Position numbers and translations under genes: made by a program. Positions 30,282-37,999 of a stretch of 64,000 bases of DNA are shown here, piece by piece. Origin of the DNA: Modestobacter marinus. Lineage in GTDB: Bacteria; Actinomycetota; Actinomycetes; Mycobacteriales; Geodermatophilaceae. Position 1 is the stretch's first letter, and every line of letters begins with the position of its first letter. The notes under the pieces were generated by a model, which was given only the letters and a program-made list of their open reading frames with translations, made no database searches and was not told where the DNA came from. The DNA lies in assembly GCF_011758655.1 (NCBI RefSeq), contig NZ_JAAMPA010000001.1, positions 1,798,001 to 1,862,000 of the forward strand, in the 5' to 3' direction.

Positions 30282-31543
30282 CAGATGCCTCCGACGAACC
30301 GGCCGGGCGCCAGGCGGCGCTCGGGGTCGAACTGTTCCTTCACGCGGCGCATCAGGTCGATCGCCGGTACCGGGCCCCACGTGTCGACCGCCGCCTTGAC
30401 CGCCGGGGGGCCGTCGAGCACGACCAGCGCGCCGCCGTGCTCGGTGCAGACCGCCCGGGTGCGGGCGACCACGTCGGCCACGGCGTCGACCGGGGCGTCG
30501 GCGCCGAGCGCGGCGTAGAGGACGCCGGCCCCGCCGGAACCACGGACCGTGAGGGCGACCCCGGCGTCCGCCGCGGCCCGGCGGACGGCGGTGAGCACCG
30601 GCGCCAGGCCGGACAGCGCGCAGGTGAGCTTCAGGCCGGTGGACCCGGGCTCGTCGGTCCACGGCAGCACGCCCCAGCCGGGCGGTGCGGCCTCGGCGGC
30701 GTCCGAACCGGCACCGAGCAGCCGGCGGGTGGTCGTGGTCCGGGCCGAGACGCCGGCGGGGGTGCCCTCCAGCAGGACGCCGACCGTGCCGGCGCCGTCG
30801 ACGCGCCACTCCACCTCCACGGCGGCCGGCACGACCTGCGCGTGCACGACCGACTGGACCAGCCGTGCGGCGTCCTCGGGGGTGCCGAAGGGCACCGTGA
30901 CGAACTGCCGGGCGGCCGGCACCGGGTGCAGCCGGAACACCGCGCGGGTGACGACGACGAGGGTCCCGAACGAGCCGATGACCAGCTTGCCCAGGTCGTA
31001 GCCGGCCACGTTCTTCACGACCCGGCCGCCGGCCTTGGCGACCACGCCGTCGGCGCGCACCACGGTCACGCCGATCAGCAGGTCGCGGGCGGTGCCGACG
31101 GCGACCCGGCCGGGGCCGCTGGCGTTGGTGGCCAGCATGCCGCCGATGGTGCCGCCGGGGACCGGCTCGTCCAGCGCCAGCCGCTGCCCGGCCGAACCCG
31201 CGGTCTGCTGGACGTCGGAGAGCAGCGCGCCGGCCTCGGTGTCGACGATGAGGTCGCCGGCGGCGTGGTCGAGGACCCGGTTCATCCGGCTCAGGTCCAG
31301 CACGACGTCGGCGGACTCCGGCGGCCGGCCCCAGCTGAGCTTGGTGCCCTGGCCGCGCGGCACGACGGTGAGCCCGGCGGCCGTCGCGGCGCGCAGGACG
31401 GCGGCGGTCTCCTCGGTGGAGCCCGGCCGGGCGACGAGCGCGGCCGGCACCCCGTCGACGGCGTCGGCGGGGGTGGCGTCGGTGACGTCCCCGCAGGCGT
31501 CGGAGAGGGCGGTGCGGGCGGTGTCCAGGTCGACGGTCGTCAT
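30281..31543 (-). CDS. glcE: Glycolate oxidase FAD-binding subunit GlcE
   Basis: A 420-aa FAD_binding_4 protein. The PCMH-type domain contains VVPRGQGTKLSWG, the central LDEPVPGGTIGGMLATNASGPGRV and VVKNVAGYDLGKLVIGSFGTL. The C-terminal RRVKEQFDPERRLAPGRFVGG is the usual end of GlcE. The start overlaps the glcD stop (TGATG). It lies between glcD and glcF, the standard order. Confidence 0.92.
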   Translation of the reverse strand: MTTVDLDTARTALSDACGDVTDATPADAVDGVPAALVARPGSTEETAAVLRAATAAGLTVVPRGQGTKLSWGRPPESADVVLDLSRMNRVLDHAAGDLIVDTEAGALLSDVQQTAGSAGQRLALDEPVPGGTIGGMLATNASGPGRVAVGTARDLLIGVTVVRADGVVAKAGGRVVKNVAGYDLGKLVIGSFGTLVVVTRAVFRLHPVPAARQFVTVPFGTPEDAARLVQSVVHAQVVPAAVEVEWRVDGAGTVGVLLEGTPAGVSARTTTTRRLLGAGSDAAEAAPPGWGVLPWTDEPGSTGLKLTCALSGLAPVLTAVRRAAADAGVALTVRGSGGAGVLYAALGADAPVDAVADVVARTRAVCTEHGGALVVLDGPPAVKAAVDTWGPVPAIDLMRRVKEQFDPERRLAPGRFVGGI

Positions 31544-33099
31544 CAGAACGCGTCCGCCAGGCCGGCCTCGACCAGCGGGTGCGCCTTCTTCCGCTTCCCG
31601 GGCACCTCGCCGCACAGCCGCGGGGTGGGGAACACCTTGCCGGGGTTGGAGATGTTGCCCGGGTCGAAGGCGCACCGGACCAGCTGCATGGTGTCCAGGT
31701 CGTCGTCGGTGAACATCTTGGGCATGTAGGCGGCCTTGTCCACGCCCACCCCGTGCTCGCCGGTGATCGCCCCGCCGTGGGTGATGCAGAGGTCCAGGAT
31801 CGCGCCGCTGACCTTCTCCGCGGCCTCCGTGGCGCCCTCCTTCTCCCCGTCGAAGAGCACCAGCGGGTGCAGGTTCCCGTCGCCGGCGTGGAAGACGTTG
31901 GCCACCCGGACGCCGGAGGACTCCGACAGCTCGGCGATCGCGCGGAGCACCTCGGGGAGCGCGGTCCGCGGGATCACGCCGTCCTGGACGATGTAGTCGG
32001 GGCTGATCCGCCCCACCGCCGCGAAGGCGGACTTGCGGCCCCGCCAGATCAGCGCGCGCTCGGTGGCGTCGGTGGCCAGCCGCAGCTCGAAGCTGCCGTT
32101 CTCCTGGCAGAAGCGCTCGACCAGGGCGTACTCGTGCTCGACCTCGGCGGCGGCGCCGTCGAGCTCGATGACCAGCACCGCCCCGGCGCCGGCGGGGTAA
32201 TTGCAGTGCACCGCGGCCTCGGCTGCCTCGATGGCCAGGGCGTCCATCATCTCGATGGCGGCGGGCAGGACCCCCGCGCTGATGATCGCCGAGGTGGCGG
32301 CGCCGGCGTCGTCGGTGGTGTGGAACCCGACGAGCAGCGTGCGGACCTCCTCGGGCAGCCGCACCAGCCGGACGGTGGCGGTGGTGGCGATGCCGAGGGT
32401 GCCCTCGGAGCCGACGACGGTGCCGAGCAGGTCGTAGCCGGGGGCGTCCGGGGCCAGCCCGCCGAGCTGGACCACGTCGCCCTGCGGGGTGATCAGCTCG
32501 GTGCCGAGCACGTGGTTGCTGGTGAACCCGTACTTCAGGCAGTGCGCGCCGCCGGAGTTCTCCGCCAGGTTGCCGCCGATGGAGCAGATCTGCTGGCTGC
32601 TGGGGTCGGGGGCGTAGTAGTAGCCCTCGGGCGTGGCGGCCCGGGTGACGTCGAGGTTGATGACGCCGGGGTCCACGATCGCGCGCTGGTCGGCGCGGCG
32701 GACCTCGCGGATCGTCCGCATCCGGGAGGTGACCAGCAGGACGCCGTCGGCCCGGGGGAGCGCCCCACCGGAGAGCCCGGTGCCCGAGCCACGGGCGACG
32801 AACGGGACGCCGTGCTCCGAGCAGGCCTTGACCACCGCGGCCAGCTGCTCGGTCGTCTCCGGGAGGACGACGAGCGCGGGGGTGACCCGGTAGTGGGCCA
32901 GGCCGTCGCACTCGTAGGTGCGCAGCTGGGTGGGGTCGGCGATCACCCCGGTCTCGGGCATCAGCTCCCGGGCCACCCGGCCCACGGCTGCGATGCCGGC
33001 GGCGTTGTCCCCCGCCTCACCGGTGGCCGAGGTCGCCTCGGGTGGGGTGTCGCCGAGGACCGGGCCGGCCGTCGTCTCGGTGCCGTGCGTGCCGCTCAT
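31543..33099 (-). CDS. glcD: Glycolate oxidase FAD-linked catalytic subunit GlcD
   Basis: Catalytic flavoprotein of glycolate dehydrogenase. 518 aa, about 20-30 longer than usual through an Ala/Gly-rich N-terminus. FAD-binding motifs: PFVARGSGTGLSGGALP, SIGGNLAENSGGAHCLKYG and VVGSEGTLGI. The FAD-oxidase_C domain has NVFHAGDGNLHPLVLFD (metal-ligand His) and THGGAITGEHGVG, and the end DPGNISNPGKVFPTPRLCGE. ATG 33099 has only a weak GGCGGAA ribosome site. It is downstream of aceB, across a 97-nt gap that holds a long palindrome. Confidence 0.92.
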   Translation of the reverse strand: MSGTHGTETTAGPVLGDTPPEATSATGEAGDNAAGIAAVGRVARELMPETGVIADPTQLRTYECDGLAHYRVTPALVVLPETTEQLAAVVKACSEHGVPFVARGSGTGLSGGALPRADGVLLVTSRMRTIREVRRADQRAIVDPGVINLDVTRAATPEGYYYAPDPSSQQICSIGGNLAENSGGAHCLKYGFTSNHVLGTELITPQGDVVQLGGLAPDAPGYDLLGTVVGSEGTLGIATTATVRLVRLPEEVRTLLVGFHTTDDAGAATSAIISAGVLPAAIEMMDALAIEAAEAAVHCNYPAGAGAVLVIELDGAAAEVEHEYALVERFCQENGSFELRLATDATERALIWRGRKSAFAAVGRISPDYIVQDGVIPRTALPEVLRAIAELSESSGVRVANVFHAGDGNLHPLVLFDGEKEGATEAAEKVSGAILDLCITHGGAITGEHGVGVDKAAYMPKMFTDDDLDTMQLVRCAFDPGNISNPGKVFPTPRLCGEVPGKRKKAHPLVEAGLADAF

Positions 33100-33150
33100 G
33101 AGGTTCCGCCTTCGTTGCCGGACCTGCAGGTTCCTTCGGGATGGTGCGAC

Positions 33151-33188
33151 CCGCTGACCACCAAAATGGCCATTTCGGTGGTCAGCGG
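33151..33188. repeat. 38-bp near-perfect palindrome between aceB and glcD
   Basis: Arms CCGCTGACCACC and GGTGGTCAGCGG (12 bp, perfect) flank a core AAATGGCCATTT that is itself a perfect palindrome, with one mismatched pair between. It begins 8 nt after the aceB stop and 51 nt before the glcD start. It could be a terminator for aceB, an operator for glcDEF or a dispersed repeat. Confidence 0.8.
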
Positions 33189-33196
33189 GGAGTGCA

Positions 33197-34798
33197 TCAG
33201 GGCATGCGCTCGTAGGCCGGGACGGTGAGGAAGTCGTTGTACTCGTCGCCCAGTGCCATCTCGGTGAAGAGCGCACGGGCATCGTCCCACCGGCCCGAGG
33301 CGTACGCATCTCCCTTGGCCTCGGCGATGGCCGCGACCTCCTCCTCGATCACCCGCTGCACGAGCTCGGTGGTGACCGGCTGGCCGTCGCTGAGGGTCAC
33401 GCCGTTGTTCAGCCACTGCCAGACCTGGCTGCGGCTGATCTCGGCGGTGGCGGCGTCCTCCATCAGGCCGTTGATGCCCGCGGCGCCCGAGCCGCGCAGC
33501 CAGGACTCCACGTACTGGATGCCGACGCTGACGTTCGCCCGCAGGCCCGCCTCGGTGACCTCACCGGGGGTGGCCTTGACGTTGAGCAGGTCGGCGGCGC
33601 TGACCGACACGTCCTCGCGCAGCTTGTCCAGCTGGTTGGGCTTGTCGCCGAGCACCTTGTCGAAGGCGTCCATCGCCGTCTGGACCATGCCCGGGTGGGC
33701 CACCCAGGAGCCGTCGAAGCCGTCGTTGGCCTCGCGGGTCTTGTCCTCGGTGATCTTGTTGAACGCGAACTCGTTCTTCTCCGGGTCCTTGCTCGGGATG
33801 AAGGCGGACATGCCGCCCATCGCGTGCGCGCCGCGCTTGTGGCAGGTGCGCACCAGCAGCTCGGTGTAGGCCCGCATGAAGGGCACGGTCATCGTGATCG
33901 AGTTCCGGTCGGGGAGGGTGAAGTCCTCACCGCGGGTCCGGAAGGTCTTGATCACGCTGAACAGGTAGTCCCAGCGGCCGGCGTTGAGGCCCGAGGAGTG
34001 CTCGCGCAGCTCGTAGAGGATCTCCTCCATCTCGAAGGCCGCCGGGTAGGTCTCGATCAGGCAGGTGGCCCGGATGGTGCCGCGCGGGATGCCCAGGTGG
34101 TCCTGGCCGAGCACGAAGGCGTCGTTCCACAGCCGCGCCTCGAGGTGGCTCTCCATCTTCGGCAGGTAGAAGTACGGCCCCTGGCCGCGGTCGATCTGCT
34201 TCTGCCCGCAGGCGGAGAGGTACAGCGCGAAGTCGACCAGGCTGCCCGAGGTCTGCTCACCGTCGACGGTGATGTGCTTCTCCGGCAGGTGCCAGCCGCG
34301 CGGGCGCACGATGATCGTGGGCAGCTCGTCGTCCGGCTTCAGCTCGTAGGACTTGCCCTGCGGGCTGGTGAAGTCGATGGTGCGGTCGATCGAGTCCATC
34401 AGGTTCAGCGGGCCGTTGACGACGTTCTCCCACAGCGGGGAGTTGGCGTCCTCCTGGTCGGCCAGCCAGCACTTGGCGCCGGAGTTCAGCGCGTTGATCG
34501 TCATCTTGCGATCGGTCGGGCCGGTCATCTCCACCCGGCGGTCGACCAGGCCGGGGGCCGGCGGGGCCACTCGCCAGGAGTCGTCCTCGCGGATCGAGGC
34601 CGTCTCCGGCAGGAAGTCCAGGGTGCCGCCGTCGGCGAGCGCCTGCACCCGCTCCGAGCGCGCCTGCAGCCGCTCCAGCCGGCGGCCGTTGAGCTCGCGG
34701 TGCAGCAGTGCGATGAGCCCCAGGGCCTGAGGCGTCAGGACCTCGTCGAACCGCGGGCCCATCGGGCCGGTGATCTCCACGCCGTCGACCGTGCTCAT
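33197..34798 (-). CDS. aceB: Malate synthase A
   Basis: Condenses glyoxylate with acetyl-CoA to malate. 533 aa, the length of isoform A (isoform G is about 720). Signature segments are KMTINALNSGAKCWLADQEDANSP with the Asp-Glu pair, IIVRPRGWHLPEKH (catalytic Arg), LPKMESHLEARLW, TIRATCLIETYPAAFEMEEILYEL and the catalytic Asp region near RGSGAAGINGLMEDAATAEISR. The next gene is glcD, so glyoxylate made by GlcDEF is the natural substrate here. It is divergent from an IclR regulator. Isocitrate lyase is not in the window. Confidence 0.96.
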   Translation of the reverse strand: MSTVDGVEITGPMGPRFDEVLTPQALGLIALLHRELNGRRLERLQARSERVQALADGGTLDFLPETASIREDDSWRVAPPAPGLVDRRVEMTGPTDRKMTINALNSGAKCWLADQEDANSPLWENVVNGPLNLMDSIDRTIDFTSPQGKSYELKPDDELPTIIVRPRGWHLPEKHITVDGEQTSGSLVDFALYLSACGQKQIDRGQGPYFYLPKMESHLEARLWNDAFVLGQDHLGIPRGTIRATCLIETYPAAFEMEEILYELREHSSGLNAGRWDYLFSVIKTFRTRGEDFTLPDRNSITMTVPFMRAYTELLVRTCHKRGAHAMGGMSAFIPSKDPEKNEFAFNKITEDKTREANDGFDGSWVAHPGMVQTAMDAFDKVLGDKPNQLDKLREDVSVSAADLLNVKATPGEVTEAGLRANVSVGIQYVESWLRGSGAAGINGLMEDAATAEISRSQVWQWLNNGVTLSDGQPVTTELVQRVIEEEVAAIAEAKGDAYASGRWDDARALFTEMALGDEYNDFLTVPAYERMP

Positions 34799-34883
34799 TG
34801 CTCTCCCCTGGGGTCGGTGCCCTCCGGCGACGGTGCCGAGGCGTTCCCCGGGCCGGCGGGACGGGCCGTAGATGTGTTGTCAC

Positions 34884-34923
34884 CTTCCGAGAAGCGGAAG
34901 GTTCCATCTGTGATGCGGAAAAC
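34884..34923. promoter_or_regulatory. Tandem IclR-type operators between aceB and iclR
   Basis: CTTCCG-agaag-CGGAAG (34884-34900) contains TTCCG-N5-CGGAA, the same 15-bp form found at 39567. A second, looser inverted repeat TTCC-N11-GGAA (34902-34920) abuts it. Both lie in the 254-nt divergent region; the rest of the gap shows no ORF. Confidence 0.6.
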
Positions 34924-35052
34924 GTATCCTCGGTCACCAGCGGGGTCAAGACGATCACCGGTGCTCCGGCACCCGGCGGGCGTCCGGCCCCGGGCGCTCG
35001 GGGGACGAGCACGGGAGCCGGCCCCGGGCGCACAGGACGACGGAGGAGTGGC

Positions 35053-35856
35053 ATGGCCGGGACCAGCGGCACGATCGGCAGTTCCGATGGGGGTGTGCAG
35101 TCCCTCGAGCGTGCGTTCCTCCTCCTGGAGCTGATGGCCGAGGACGGCGGCGAGGTGGCGCTGTCCCGGCTGGCCGTCGAGAGCGGCCTGCCCCTGTCCA
35201 CCATCCACCGACTGGTCCGCACCCTGGTCGCCCGCGGTTACGTGCGTCAGCTCCCCTCCCGGCGGTACGTGCTGGGCCCCCGGCTGATCCACCTCGGCGA
35301 GAGCTCCTCGCGGACCCTGGGCACCTGGGCCCGGCCGCACCTGAGCGACCTGGTCGACTCCACCGGCGAGACGGCGAACCTGGCGATGCTGGACGGCGAC
35401 CGGGTGGTCTACGTCGCCCAGGTGCCGTCCAAGCACTCGATGCGGATGTTCACCGAGGTCGGCCGGCGGGTTCACCTGCACTGCACCGGCGTGGGCAAGG
35501 CGCTGCTCTCCCAGCTGCCGCCCGGCACCGCCCGGGAGCTGCTGGAGCGCGGTGGCATGCCGCGCCGCACCGCCAAGACCATCACCGACCCCGACGAGCT
35601 GCTCGCCCTGCTGCCGCAGATCGCCGAGCAGGGCTATGTGCTCGACGACGGCGAGCAGGAGATCGGCGTGCGGTGCGTCGCCGTCCCGGTGCCCGGCGGC
35701 CCGGCGCAGACGGCGATCTCGGTCTCCGGCCCCGAGGGGCGGGTGCCGATGGAGAGCGTGCCGGAGATCGTGGCGCTGCTGCAGCAGGCCGCGGCCGGGC
35801 TGGCCGCCGAGCTGCGCGACGACAGCGGCCGCGCGCTCAGCGGCCCGTCCAGCTGA
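35053..35856 (+). CDS. IclR family regulator of the glyoxylate cluster
   Basis: A 267-aa regulator. The N-terminal wHTH is GVQSLERAFLLLELMAEDGG...VALSRLAVESGLPLSTIHRLVRTLVARGYVRQL; the C-terminal effector domain has TGETANLAMLDGDRVVYVAQ and HCTGVGKALLSQLP. ATG 35053 follows GGAGGAG. Divergent from aceB. Effectors of close relatives are glyoxylate, pyruvate or allantoin-type acids. Its 3' end overlaps the convergent crotonase gene by 20 nt. Whether it represses or activates is not visible. Confidence 0.9.
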   Translation: MAGTSGTIGSSDGGVQSLERAFLLLELMAEDGGEVALSRLAVESGLPLSTIHRLVRTLVARGYVRQLPSRRYVLGPRLIHLGESSSRTLGTWARPHLSDLVDSTGETANLAMLDGDRVVYVAQVPSKHSMRMFTEVGRRVHLHCTGVGKALLSQLPPGTARELLERGGMPRRTAKTITDPDELLALLPQIAEQGYVLDDGEQEIGVRCVAVPVPGGPAQTAISVSGPEGRVPMESVPEIVALLQQAAAGLAAELRDDSGRALSGPSS

Positions 35857-36607
35857 CCTGCCCACGGTCCACGAAGGCCCGCACGCCGGCCCGGAAGTCC
35901 GCACTGCCGAACACCTCCCGCACCAGGTCGTCCCCGTCCGGCAGGCCCGCCCGGCGCAGCCGGGCCACCGCCTGGCCGGCGGCCTTCATGCTCAGCGGCG
36001 CGTGCCCCAGCAGCGTCTCCACCAGTGAGGCGAGCGCCGGGTCCAGCTCGCCGTCGGGCACCACCTCGCCGACGAAGCCGGCCGCGGCCGCGTCGGCGGC
36101 GGACAGCAGCTTCGCGCGCAGCAGCATGTCCAGCGTGCGGCCCGGGCCGAGGTGGTGCACCAGCAGCGAGTAGGTGTTCATCGACAGGCAGTTGCCCAGC
36201 GTGCGGGCGATCGGGACGCCGAACCGGGACGACGCCGTCGCCACCCGCAGGTCGCAGGCGGCGGCCAGGGCGAGCCCGCCACCGACGCACGCGCCCTCGA
36301 CCGCGGCGACGGTCGGCACGGTGACGTCCTCCAGCCGGTTGACCACCCGCTCGATCCGCGCCTCGTAGGCGATCCCGTCGTCCCCGCTGGTGAACTCCAG
36401 GAACTGGGCGATGTCGGTGCCGGCGACGAACGCCCGGCCACCGGCGCCGCGGAGCACCAGCACCCGCACCGACTCCTCGGCGTCGGCCCGGGCGCAGGCC
36501 TCCTCGAGCCCCTCGTACATCGCGAAGGTCATCGCGTTGCGGGCCTCCGGGCGGTTGAACAGCACGGTCAGCACCGCGCCGTCCTGGGTGACCTCGAGCT
36601 CGCTCAT
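35837..36607 (-). CDS. Enoyl-CoA hydratase/isomerase family protein (crotonase)
   Basis: A 256-aa crotonase. The acyl-CoA and oxyanion-hole segments are RGAGGRAFVAGTDIAQF and EGACVGGGLALAAACDLRVA. At the place of the second catalytic Glu of hydratases it reads IARTLGNCLSMNT, so the classical Glu pair is not obvious and activity may differ from simple hydration. ATG 36607 overlaps the stop of the CoA-transferase gene (ATGA), so the two form an operon. Confidence 0.85.
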   Translation of the reverse strand: MSELEVTQDGAVLTVLFNRPEARNAMTFAMYEGLEEACARADAEESVRVLVLRGAGGRAFVAGTDIAQFLEFTSGDDGIAYEARIERVVNRLEDVTVPTVAAVEGACVGGGLALAAACDLRVATASSRFGVPIARTLGNCLSMNTYSLLVHHLGPGRTLDMLLRAKLLSAADAAAAGFVGEVVPDGELDPALASLVETLLGHAPLSMKAAGQAVARLRRAGLPDGDDLVREVFGSADFRAGVRAFVDRGQVSWTGR

Positions 36608-37830
36608 GTCCGGTCCTCTGCGGTGGTCGGGGCGGTGGCGGGCGCGACGGCGTCGACGACGTCGGCCGGGACGCCGTACCGGGTGAGCACCGCCCGGGTG
36701 TCGGCGCCCAGCGGGGGGCCGGCGACGCCGCGGACGGCGGGGGTGCGGGAGAACCGCATCGGCGAGCCGATCTGCCGCACCGGCCCGAGCGTGGGGTGCG
36801 GGGCGTCCCAGAAGAACTGCCGGGCGTTCAGGTGCTCGTCGGTGAACACCTCGCCGTAGTCGTTGATCGGGGCGCAGGGCACCCCGGCCGCCCCGAGCGC
36901 GGCGAGCAGGTCGGCGGTGGTGCGGGCCCGGGTGCGGCTCTCCACGACGTCCAGCAGCTCGCCCCGGCGGGCGTGCCGGCGGCTCGCGTCGGCGTAGCCG
37001 GGGTCGGCCAGCTCGTCGGCCATGTCCAGCGTCGCGCAGAGGCCGGTCCAGGTGTTGGGCGTGTTCGCGCCGATCGTGATCCAGCCGTCGGCGGTCTGGA
37101 ACGCCTGGTAGGGCGCCTGGCTCTGGTGCGCCGAGCCCAGCGGCCCGCCCACCTCGCCGGTGGCGAACCACTTGCCGGCCTCCCACACCGCGAGGCTCAC
37201 CCCGGCCTCGAACAGCGAGACGTCGATCGACTGGCCGACGCCGGTGCGGTCCCGCTCGCGCAGCGCCGCGGTGACCGCCAGCGCCAGGTACAGGCCGCAG
37301 ACCAGGTCGCAGACCGGGACGCCGACCTTGACCGGCTCGCCGCCCGGGGTGCCGGTGATGCTCATGATCCCGCTGCGCGCCTGGGCCATGATGTCCAGCC
37401 CGGGGAGCGGGGCGAGCGGCCCGTCCTGCCCCCAGCCGGACCCGGAGGCGTACACGGCCCGCGGGTTGACCGTCCGGATCCCGGCCGCGTCCAGCCCCAG
37501 CCGGGCCATCGCGCCGGGCCGCAGGTTCTCGATCACCACGTCGGCGGCGGCGACCAGGTCGAGGAACGCCTGCTTGCCGGCGGGCGACTTCAGGTCGAGT
37601 GCGACGGACTCCTTGTTCCGGTTCAGCCGCAGGTAGGGCGAGCTCTCGCCGTCGACGAACGGCCCGCTGGCCCGGACCGGGTCGCCGGACCGGGGGTCCT
37701 CGACCTTGATCACCCGGGCGCCCAGGTCGGCCAGCTGCATCGCGGCGTAGGGCGCCGCCATGAAGACGCCGACCTCCAGCACGGTGATGCCGGTCAGGGG
37801 CGGCTGGTCGGGTGGTGCGGGTGTGCTCAC
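36604..37830 (-). CDS. CaiB/BaiF family (class III) CoA-transferase
   Basis: A 408-aa class III CoA-transferase. It opens GITVLEVGVFMAAPYAAMQLADLGARVIKVEDPRSGDPVR; the catalytic Asp is in ALPGLDIMAQARSG (PGLD motif), and DVSLFEAGVSLAVWEAGKW follows. The start is GTG 37830 with GGAGG 7 nt upstream; longer in-frame extension to 37986 is low-complexity and antisense to a hairpin. It is coupled to the crotonase gene. The acid activated is unknown; a C2-C5 dicarboxylate or hydroxyacid is plausible from the neighbours. Confidence 0.88.
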   Translation of the reverse strand: MSTPAPPDQPPLTGITVLEVGVFMAAPYAAMQLADLGARVIKVEDPRSGDPVRASGPFVDGESSPYLRLNRNKESVALDLKSPAGKQAFLDLVAAADVVIENLRPGAMARLGLDAAGIRTVNPRAVYASGSGWGQDGPLAPLPGLDIMAQARSGIMSITGTPGGEPVKVGVPVCDLVCGLYLALAVTAALRERDRTGVGQSIDVSLFEAGVSLAVWEAGKWFATGEVGGPLGSAHQSQAPYQAFQTADGWITIGANTPNTWTGLCATLDMADELADPGYADASRRHARRGELLDVVESRTRARTTADLLAALGAAGVPCAPINDYGEVFTDEHLNARQFFWDAPHPTLGPVRQIGSPMRFSRTPAVRGVAGPPLGADTRAVLTRYGVPADVVDAVAPATAPTTAEDRT

Positions 37831-37928
37831 GTCTGCCTCCGCGGTGGTGGTCGTCTCGTCGTGCTCCGGACGTGACCGCGCCCCGGCGGCGGGTCGCCGT
37901 CCGGGGCGCGGTCGTGAGTTGCTCGTTC

Positions 37929-37981
37929 GGCCCCGTCCCGGGTCCCGCCCCGAGCATGCGAGGGGTGGGGGGACGGGGTCC
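37929..37981 (-). terminator. Dispersed stop-codon hairpin, copy B (after matC-like gene)
   Basis: CCCCGTCCC/GGGACGGGG stem (9 bp plus a wobble pair) with apical CCCC-GAGCATGCGA-GGGG. It ends 18 nt beyond the stop of the minus-strand carrier gene. Same family as copies at 28820 and 46296. Confidence 0.75.
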
Positions 37982-37999
37982 TTCACCAGGGCCGGCGGC

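Noticed and set aside
33100..33309. N-terminal extension of GlcD beyond ATG 33099
   Set aside because: The extension reads through the palindrome and into aceB with no homology to GlcD.
35837..37957. Apparent fusion of CoA-transferase region and crotonase in one frame
   Set aside because: The upstream part of this frame is the shadow of the CoA-transferase, which is encoded in another frame; the ATGA overlap at 36604-36607 shows two separate genes.
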